From Saccopteryx bilineata (Eukaryota; Chordata; Mammalia; Chiroptera; Emballonuridae), in contig NC_089495.1 of assembly GCF_036850765.1 (NCBI RefSeq), forward strand, positions 196,805,847-196,869,846: a stretch of 64,000 nt of DNA, read 5' to 3'. Shown here one piece after another: positions 57,048 through 64,000 of this stretch. The notes beneath the pieces were generated by a model. It saw only the letters and a list, made by a program, of their open reading frames with translations, was not told the origin of the DNA and did not search any database. How positions within the stretch are numbered: the first letter of the stretch is position 1; each line of letters begins with the position of its first letter. A program made the translations under genes and the position numbers.

Positions 57048-57912
57048 CTCTTGAACAACAGGGGTTTGCACTGTGTGGGTCCACTTATTATATGCGGGTT
57101 TCTCTCAATTCATACCGTAAATCTATTTTTTATTTCTTATGCTTTTCTTTTTCTTTCTTTCTTTTTTTTTTTTTTTTTTTTGTATTTTTCTGAAGCTGGA
57201 AACAGGGAGAGACAGTCAGACAGACTCCTGCATGAGCCCGACCGGGATCCACCCGGCACGCCCACCAGGGGGGCGACGCTCTTTCATGACCAGAGCCACT
57301 CTAGTGCCTGGGGCAGAGGCCAAGGAGCCATCCCCAGCGCCCGGGCCATCTTTTGCTCCAATGGAGCCTTGGCTGCAGGAAGGGAAGAGAGAGACAGAGA
57401 AGAAGGGGGGGGGGTGGAGAAGCACATGGGCGCCTCTCTTGTGTGCCCTGGCCAGGAATCGAACCTGGGACTTCCACACACCAGGCCGACGCTCTACCAC
57501 TGAGCCAACCGGCCAGGGCTCTTATGCTTTTCTTAATAGCATTTGCTTTTCTCTCACTTACTTCTGTTGTAAGAATACAGTATACTGGGTGGGGGAGGAC
57601 AAAAGTAGGTTTTCAGTTGTCCATGTGGAAAACAATACAATCATTAATAAAGGACAACACAAGAATGAACTCCATGTTTAGCGTACTCACCACTGTAGAC
57701 CTACCTTGCCCCCACCCTGTTTAACACATACAACATACCTAATAGGTGCTAACTGACTGTTGATGTTATCAGTAAGGCTTCCGGTCAAAAGTCGTTTTTT
57801 AGTAATTAAGTTTCGAGGGTTGTCAAAGGTGATGAACAGATTTTCGACTCTGCAAGCATTGGCCCACCTAACTTCCCCCACCCCCCCTTGTTGTTCGAGG
57901 GTCAACTATACA
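57048..57912 (+). mobile_element. Tigger-type (pogo/TcMar) non-autonomous element, split by a SINE
   Basis: CTTGAACAACAGGGGTTTGC, GTGGGTCCACTTATTATATG, TCAGTAAGGCTTCCGGTCAA and GTTGTTCGAGGGTCAACTAT: inverted ends (TTGAACAAC and GTTGTTCGA) with Tigger-like interior. It sits in the L1 3' UTR. Confidence 0.82.
57150..57520 (-). mobile_element. Long tRNA-headed bat SINE, type I, inside the Tigger element
   Basis: Poly-T start, TGTATTTTTCTGAAGCTGGA, and reversed head GAGCCAACCGGCCAGGGCT. Perfect 14-bp duplication CTTATGCTTTTCTT (57136-57149 and 57521-57534). Confidence 0.95.
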
Positions 57913-58490
57913 CTGAAAATACTGTGCTTCTGCTCCAACCCCAGCCACACATTTCCCTTTCCTGGGGATTATCTGTGTTGCTGTGTTCTCCTGTCTCTTT
58001 CCAGAGATGTTTTATGTGTAGATTAATCAAATTCCCATTCCATTGTCTTCTGTTCCTCACATAAAGTGTAACGTATTATACAAGCTCTGCTAAGTGTTCT
58101 CTTTCCCTTCGGCTCAGTGTGTCTTGGCTACCCTTCTGTACGGGGACTGAATGAGCTTCCTCTTCTTTCTAATAGCTTCAGGGTGTTCCATTGTGTGGCT
58201 GAGCCGCCATTTATTTAACCTGGTTCCTATGGCTGAGCAGTTGGGTTGCTTCCAGTCCTTTGCTATCACAACAATACCGCAGTGAACAACCTTGCACAAA
58301 AGCCCTTCCATTGTGCCAGCGTATCCTTAGTATAATTTCCTAGGCCCGGGGTGGCTGAACATTTTTGACTTTGATAGATATTGCCAAATGACTCTACCAC
58401 GGGGGGTTGCACTAATTTACATGCCTACTAGCAAACGTGTCAGAGTTGGCACCAGTTTTGATTGTTGTGTTTTGCAGCCGGAAATAACCT

Positions 58491-59169
58491 TTCTATCTAC
58501 CACCTTTCCCGTTCCCCGTGTGCCATGGGTAGAGAAGCCGGGCTCAGAGATACAAGCACGAGCATGCTGACTGTGAGCTGCAGTCCCCTACCTGCTCCAC
58601 CTGCAGAACCCCAGGATGTGCCCGGTCCCTGGCAAAGCGTGTCCCCTCACCGTACATCCTCAACGCGTTAGAGAAGCACGCAGAACCCGACTCAGTACCC
58701 AGCGCTCTCTGTGGGGGCCTCTTTTCTGGGCTGCATTGTGATGTTTGCTTCTCTTAAAATGAGAGATAGTGTCCCCACTGGCAAGCCAGCTGTGGCCTAA
58801 ATAAAAACCCTAAGCCGACATCCAGGCTGGGCAGAACTCTTAATTAGACCCTGCGAGAGTTGGTGAAAGGGGCCACGTTGGCAACTGGGAACAGAAGCCT
58901 CTTCAGAGAACAAAAAAAAAAAAAAGAAAAAGAAAAGAAAATGTCATTTGAGATTCTCTACCTAATGACATCCCTATTTCCAGCAGCATGCTCTCGTGCT
59001 TGGCGTCCTCACATTGCCTCTGACTCCTCAGCCCAGGTAAGGAGAGGTACACAGCGCTCTGCCTTTGAAGTGGGACTCTGGTCGACACCCCTGCTTTGCA
59101 CTGCTTGCACACAGTGTCGGATGACGCAGGCATCAGGGAACCGGGGGAGGTCTTCACGGTGGGTAAGAC
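58491..59169. other. Intronic DNA, nothing recognised
   Basis: An A-rich run lies at about 58911-58940. No repeat family or gene recognised. Confidence 0.5.
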
Positions 59170-59310
59170 TGAGGCCACCTGGACGTGGCTCTCAGTTCCA
59201 TTAGCAGGACTCAGTAGTTATGGGAATGTGAGCCAGCTGTTTACTCTCTCAGCCTCGGTATCCCCACTTGTTGAAGGGGGAGGGGAATGTTGAGCCTCCT
59301 AGGTAGGGTG
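59170..59310 (+). repeat. MIR fragment
   Basis: GAATGTGAGCCAGCTGTTTA, CTCTCTCAGCCTCGGTATCC and CCACTTGTTGAAGGGGGAGG. Confidence 0.65.
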
Positions 59311-59665
59311 CACCAGGTAATGTTGCATCACAAATAACCTGGGTTATGCTTCGCGCACCTTAACTTGGCTGTTGGGGGTTGGAGAGGGCTTTACTCCATA
59401 CTTGCTCTTCTGTTCTGAGACCCGGGATGGTAGGAGCCGCTGCCATGTGCAATTTTGCGGCTGACTATGACGAAGAAAAAGGTGGGTGTGGGAAGCCTGA
59501 TGCTGCCCCTTACAGTTTTTAGCTGGAGGGGCAGAAGTGCCTGTTCGCTTGCATTTTAATAACGAATGCAAGCCCAGTGTCCCTCTATGCCTTTACTCGG
59601 GCCACATGGCCTCCGGGCTGTCACTTCCGGGGACAGCTGCCTGTCTCCATCCTCCCCCTGGGCGT
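59311..59665. other. Intronic DNA, nothing recognised
   Basis: No family recognised. Confidence 0.45.
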
Positions 59666-60109
59666 TGTTGCATCCACCGGGTGCGAGAACAAACGTCAAA
59701 GGCTTTCAGGAGTTTAGATCGTACTTTATTGGCTCAGTTTAACCTGAGCAGGGGCGAACTTCCGAACTTCCAAGTTGTCCGGAGACACCGTACCCACAAG
59801 GGGCTGCAAACGAGAGTGGCGCCTGGCACTTACAACTAGGTCCTTATATATCCTAAATGAGCAAGCATTATACAGAAGCAGATGTGGCAGTTCGCTATTC
59901 GCTAGGGAGGTCGCACGCAGCATAGCAACAGGGGCAGGGTTTAGCTCAGTGGTGAATTTCAGACATAAACTTCTGATAAGGGTCTCTGGCCAATAGAATG
60001 CAGGATGTTTGTCCTCCTTTGCGCTGATTTCTTTGTTCTCCATCTCGCAGGGGCCCTATCAGCACTTCCCCGTTCCTCCTCCTTCAATAGTTACGCTCTG
60101 GCAGCCACA
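59666..60109 (-). mobile_element. Probable solo LTR of an endogenous retrovirus, antisense
   Basis: On the - strand it starts TGTGGCTGCC and ends GATGCAACA, giving TG...CA borders. It has a TATATAA box (59844-59850) and, about 115 bp downstream, an AATAAA signal (59725-59730) followed by a U5-like stretch. An ATTGG (inverted CCAAT) lies upstream at 59990-59994. There is no internal coding region on either side, so at most a solo LTR. No convincing target duplication is visible, and both ends are provisional. Confidence 0.6.
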
Positions 60110-60224
60110 GCACAACTCCCCGAATCTAACAGGAGTCTCAGCCTGCACTGCTGCCTGTGCTCCCTGCTTCTGCAGGTGGAGTTTGGGGTCCCCTCTCTGG
60201 GCTCTGACTCTGGGCAGTGCGGTT

Positions 60225-60365
60225 CTTGTTAAGGCCAATCCCGACAACATCCCTACGGAGGTAGGTGTCAGTAGTTACAACCCATTTTTCAGTTCGTAAA
60301 ACTGAAACTCTCAGAGACTAAATGTCCTCCTCAAGGCACACAGCAAAGAACTAGGAAAGCAGAGA
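60225..60365 (-). repeat. MIR SINE
   Basis: GACAACATCCCTACGGAGGT, CAACCCATTTTTCAGTTCGT, CTCAAGGCACACAGCAAAGA: reverse-strand MIR. Confidence 0.8.
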
Positions 60366-60703
60366 AGTATTATTTAGGGAGCTGTCATCTTCCTGGTATG
60401 TTCATTGTAATAAGCACATACCAGGCTCAAGGGCACTCAGGAGGGCAGCGATGGAGAGGTTTCCAGGTCAGGGAGAGCGAGCCAGAACCCTCAAGGGAAA
60501 AGGACTTTTTCAGTGTGGGAAGGGCAGAGCACACCACCCACCCATGGCGCTTGGCACCGCCTGAGATTTTAGCCACAAGGATGGATGTCTGTGTTTCTTC
60601 CCCTGGGGCAGGGAGGTGAATGGCTGCAGGGAGGGCTTGCGTGAAAATTCCAGGGTGGACAGCCACTGTGATGTGATGATATATTAATCTTGTTAAGAAA
60701 TTA

Positions 60704-60882
60704 GGCCTGACCTGTGGTGACGTAAATGATAAAGCATCCACCTGGAAATGCTGAGGTCGCCGGTTCGAAACCCTGGGCTTGCCTGGTCAAGGCACATATG
60801 GGAGTTGATGCTTCCAGCTCCTCCCTCCTTCTCTCTCTCTCCTCTCTCTCTCTCTCTCCTCTCTAAAATGAATAAAAAAAAA
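60704..60882 (+). mobile_element. tRNA SINE (short family B)
   Basis: Head GGCCTGACCTGTGGTGACGT, B box GGTTCGAAACCC, GGTCAAGGCACATATGGGAG, (CT)n and A-rich tail. Perfect 9-bp duplication AAGAAATTA (60695-60703 and 60883-60891). Close relative of 9491-9707. Confidence 0.92.
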
Positions 60883-60891
60883 AAGAAATTA

Positions 60892-61147
60892 CCTCTCTTC
60901 AGTGGAATTTTATGAAACCTTGGCTCTTATGTGGTCCTCTTTTTCAAATAGCTTGGAGTCTCGGGCGACTCTGCTCATTCTAAGACTTTATAGTGGTCTG
61001 TTCAGCATGGGCTGAAGGCACAAAAAAGTTCTTGTGATTTTATAATTTTTTGAATTCTTTCAATGATACCAGGAGACTAAAGACAACTTTGAACCTACAG
61101 CCTTGTCACCTGAGCACATCCAAAGTATCTTTGCTATTTTTTATTCA

Positions 61148-61190
<43 letters not shown>

Positions 61191-61339
61191 CCGTTGGAAG
61201 CTACAAAGATGCCATTGGAGGAAAGCACCATTTTTATGTCACATAGTTTTAAGTTGATGTGACATTGTATATATTTTATTTGTTCTATATGGCCTCTGAT
61301 ATTTTTACATTTAACAATTTTAGACAGCAGATGAACCTA
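60892..61339. other. Intronic DNA with (GT)n
   Basis: (GT)19 at 61151-61188. Otherwise unrecognised. Confidence 0.7.
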
Positions 61340-61859
61340 CCTGTATTGACTTCCTGTTCCTGTGTAACAGATTACCAAAACTCAGTGTCTTAATGTAAGG
61401 TGTGACTGTCGTAGAGTTTTGTAGGCAGAAGCCCAGGGTCAGTGTGGCTGGGCTGGCCAACCAGGGACTCACGAGGCTGAGATCACAGGCTGGATTCTCA
61501 TCTCTGGGCACGGGCGAGGACTCTGCGGCCATATCCAGTTTTGTTATTGGTCAAATTCTGTTCCTCGGGATGATAGGTCTGAGGTCTCCATCTTTGCTGG
61601 CTGTCATCTGGGGACCACTCTCAGATTCTAAAGGCCGCCCCCATTCTTTATCATGTGGCCCCCACCACCTTCAAAGCCAACAATGGAGTATCTTCTCATA
61701 GTATCCAATTCCCCTGTGTAGGTCAGGTCTACTCATGATAAGCTCCCTTTCTTAGAGTCAGGCGTGCTATCTAACAGAACCTACTCCCAGGACTGGACAG
61801 GGAGGAGCCCCAGGGAACGTGAGTGGAGAGCGGCATTTCAGGGTCCTGCCTACATCCCT
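61340..61859 (-). mobile_element. Ancient LTR-type repeat, name unresolved
   Basis: GTGTAACAGATTACCAAAAC, GGCTGTCATCTGGGGACCAC, TATCATGTGGCCCCCACCAC and AACAATGGAGTATCTTCTCA match a widespread mammalian repeat. Its exact name and orientation are uncertain. Confidence 0.45.
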
Positions 61860-62180
61860 TCTCTCACAGTTTTGGGGGTGTTGGCCAGCACCTGGATAGG
61901 AATCCTTCATTGCCTCCTCCTGGCTCCGGGTAGAGCACCGGCCATCCTGCAACTCCTTGGCTTGTGGATGCAGTGCTCCAGTCAAATGGAGTTCTCCCGG
62001 TGTGAGTGAGTGTGTCCTCACATGACTGTCATCTTATGCAGAGACCAGTCATGTGGGATTAGGACCCAGACCTTGTCCTAACTAATTCCATCTGAAAGGA
62101 CCCTCTTCCTAGCATTCTGAGGTTACTGGAGGTTAGGGCTTCAAAATATTTTTTTGGAGAGGTCACAGTCCAACCCATAG
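61860..62180 (-). mobile_element. MaLR-like LTR remnant
   Basis: TCTCTCACAGTTTTGGGGGT, CTCCTTGGCTTGTGGATGCA, GTGTGTCCTCACATGACTGT and GTCACAGTCCAACCCATAGC resemble a reversed MLT1-type LTR. Confidence 0.5.
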
Positions 62181-62606
62181 CAACAATATTCCTTAGCTGC
62201 GTTTTTAGACTGTTTCAAGATCCTGTATGTTAGATGAGCTTGTAATGATCCTCGTTGGCTTTGAAATAGTTTCTTTCTTCATTGTTTCCTTAGGGTAGAG
62301 TTCTTGGAGTGAGATCTCTGCACAGAAATTCTTTCCAAGAAAGGCATAAGGAACCTGGTTCCTTAAAATCACTACTGCCTGCCAGCTGCTGAGGTGGATA
62401 GTGCCCATATGTTTCTGGTTGTATCTTCAGTACAGACTTTTGAGATATGTGCTCATATCATCATTTCATAGATGAAGAAACTAATGCAGAAAGAAACTTG
62501 CTCAAATGTACGTATCAAGCCTGTCAGTCAAGACCCACCCAGCAAGGAAAACACAAACTCAACAGAAGGAATTTGTAATTTTCTTTGTTTTTGGTCCTTT
62601 TTCTCA

Positions 62607-62812
62607 TTTAAGTGAGAGCAGGGGAGATAGAGACAGACTCCCACATGTGCTCCGACCGGGAACCACCCAACAATCCCACCTGGGGCCATGCTCGCAACTG
62701 AGCTATTTTTAGTGCCTGAGGCAAAGGCTCCATGGAGCCATCATCAGTGCCCAGGGTCAACTTGAGCACTAGAATCAATTGAGCCATGGCTGCAGGAGAG
62801 GGAGGAGGGAGA

Positions 62813-62850
<38 letters not shown>

Positions 62851-62977
62851 AGGGAGAGGAAGATAGGGTAGGGAGGAGAAGCCAGTGGTCGTTTCTCCTG
62901 TGTGCCCTGACTGGGGATCAAACCCAGGACTTCCACACGCTGGGTTGACACTCTACCACTGAGCCAACCAGCCAGGG
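62607..62977 (-). mobile_element. Long tRNA-headed bat SINE, type II
   Basis: Tail side TCATTTAAGTGAGAGCAGGG, body CAATTGAGCCATGGCTGCAG, a (GATA)/(GA)n expansion at 62813-62849, and reversed head GTGTGCCCTGACTGGGGATC...GAGCCAACCAGCCAGGGCT. Confidence 0.92.
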
Positions 62978-63201
62978 CTGACAAATGAAAGGAATTTAAC
63001 GTAGGAAACTGGTTACAAGGGTGAGCCAACTCAGAAGCTAACAATAACCAGAAGCTACAGCCAGCCCTACGTTGGATGGTCAAAAGATGGAGACTATATT
63101 ATTGGAGTCCAGGGTTCTGGGTTATTAGAAAGAAGCTGAAGCTATGATGGAAATTTGAGCCAGAGCCCCTGCCTGAGTCAGCGAGAGAAATACACACATA
63201 T

Positions 63202-63276
63202 ACTGCTCACAAAAATTCGGGGATATTTCAAAATGAATATGAAGCGATAAAATATCCCCGAATTTTTGTGAGCGGT
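63202..63276. mobile_element. Tiny mariner-like MITE forming a near-perfect hairpin
   Basis: Arms of 27 bp (63202-63228 and 63250-63276), GCTCACAAAAATTCGGGGAT and its inverse, differing at one base, around a 21-bp loop. TA-rich flanks fit TA duplications. Size and plan resemble the primate MADE1 MITE but the sequence differs. Confidence 0.88.
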
Positions 63277-63524
63277 TTATATACATGCACAGGTTTTCCT
63301 TCCCTCCTACACTCTATCAGTGTGTCTAACTGGTCACATCAGAAGCCAGGGGACCAGAGGAGCTTGGGAAACCTGTTTATACCCCTCCACCCCACCTACC
63401 CAACCTCTCCACCCCTATACAGAGCAGAGTAAGGGCAAGGAATCTATGGCCTTCGTGGCAAATGGCCTAGGACCATCCCAGTTAATAAGAGTAAGAGTAA
63501 TGTTAATAACGTAATCATAGTAAT
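63277..63524. other. Intronic DNA, nothing recognised
   Basis: No family recognised. Confidence 0.45.
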
Positions 63525-63850
63525 AGCTGAAATTTCCTACGTGTTCATTATTACTGCTATGTGCTAAACACCAGTCATACTGGGTCAGAGCCCAGACCTC
63601 GCCGTAATGAATTACATCTGAAATTACCCTAACTAATTACATCTGAAATTCTCGGCTTACGTTTTGCCATTTCATCTTCCTAACAACTTCATGAAGTAGG
63701 TATGATGATAACTCCTATTTTCCCTTTGGGGGAAGCCGAGGCTCAGTGAGGTGGAATACTTTGCTCAAAGCCATTGAGCTGATAAGTGGAGTCTGGACTC
63801 ATGTCCAAGTCTATCTGACTTCTTAATCATTGTTCAGACACTGGTGACAT
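63525..63850 (-). repeat. MIR SINE with an internal insertion
   Basis: CTATGTGCTAAACACCAG, then about 75 bp of extra sequence (63577-63650), then CCATTTCATCTTCCTAACAA, GAGGCTCAGTGAGGTGGAAT and AGTGGAGTCTGGACTCATGT. The extra piece contains a direct duplication of AATTACATCTGAAATT. Confidence 0.75.
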
Positions 63851-64000
63851 TGAATTAAACCATACATTTATTCTTATATGTAGCTAGAGAGATAGAAGAC
63901 AAATAGAAGGTGAGATTGTAAGTATTGGGCTTGATTCCCAGGAGACGGTCTGGCAACGAACCCACGAGCTGACTGCCACCCGTGAACTTGTAGCAACAAC

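Larger units (their letters stand above)
56975..58490 (-). mobile_element. Old L1 3' end, split by a Tigger element
   Basis: Left piece 56975-57047 (AAGTGGTTCAAAAATCAAAA). Right piece 57913-58490 (CCAGAGATGTTTTATGTGTA, GTGTTCCATTGTGTGGCTGA, TTGGGTTGCTTCCAGTCCTT, TTTGATAGATATTGCCAAAT). Both follow reverse-strand L1M 3' UTR order. Confidence 0.8.

Noticed and set aside
57139..57681. Open frames of 170-180 codons near 57 kb
   Set aside because: They read through a SINE and a Tigger element; similar peptides (RPSCAPGRESNPG type) recur at every SINE copy.
59666..60109. Intact endogenous retrovirus
   Set aside because: No gag, pol or env sequence flanks the LTR-like unit, and only one LTR is present.

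Overview
This is a mammalian nuclear genome window: spliced exons with GT/AG borders in very long introns, ancient MIR, L2, MER5, MER20 and MLT1 repeats, L1 LINEs and CA microsatellites. The lineage-specific repeats are tRNA-headed SINEs that open with a GCCCTGGCC-type head (the bat Ves type), young non-autonomous hAT elements with intact 8-bp target duplications, and mariner remnants. Together they point to a bat. The long SINE form, ending in a CTTCAGAAAAATACAAAA-type tail, makes me favour a horseshoe-bat-like lineage, but that is inference.

The only protein-coding gene supported is on the + strand and is almost certainly PTPRT (receptor-type tyrosine phosphatase T, RPTP-rho; MAM-Ig-FN3 R2B family). 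Two exons are present, 351-466 and 17578-17752. Together they encode the Ig-like C2 domain of the ectodomain. They join in phase 0 across a 17.1-kb intron, and the following intron runs at least 46 kb to the window end. All other DNA here is intronic, and no second gene, RNA gene or bacterial-type system is supported.

Layout. 1-17577: MIR, the first Ig exon, then an intron with old L1, MER5A/MER20, nested SINEs, one inverted hAT element, a 12-bp G-rich minisatellite (4717-4798), a 49-bp minisatellite (15171-15460) and a second hAT family with a SINE inside it. 17578-17752: second Ig exon. 17753-46639: downstream intron with three more hAT copies, a CA-rich tract (21525-21960), a 41-copy 20-bp minisatellite inside an L2 (24461-25280), SINEs, MIR, L2 and MLT1. 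46640-50546: a fairly young antisense L1, 5' truncated, with a long RT-bearing ORF2. 50547-51103: an internally deleted mariner. 51104-64000: layered old L1, Tigger and SINE insertions, a probable antisense solo LTR (59666-60109), a 75-bp mariner-like hairpin MITE (63202-63276) and MIR.

The most interesting signals are regulatory or structural. The sense SINEs carry a ready-made 3' splice site in a sense intron. An inverted hAT pair brackets the second Ig exon. The minisatellites have higher-order structure, and the insertion nests give a relative chronology. I found no convincing previously undescribed biological system. Boundaries of old repeats are approximate, and family names were assigned by recognition, without a database search.
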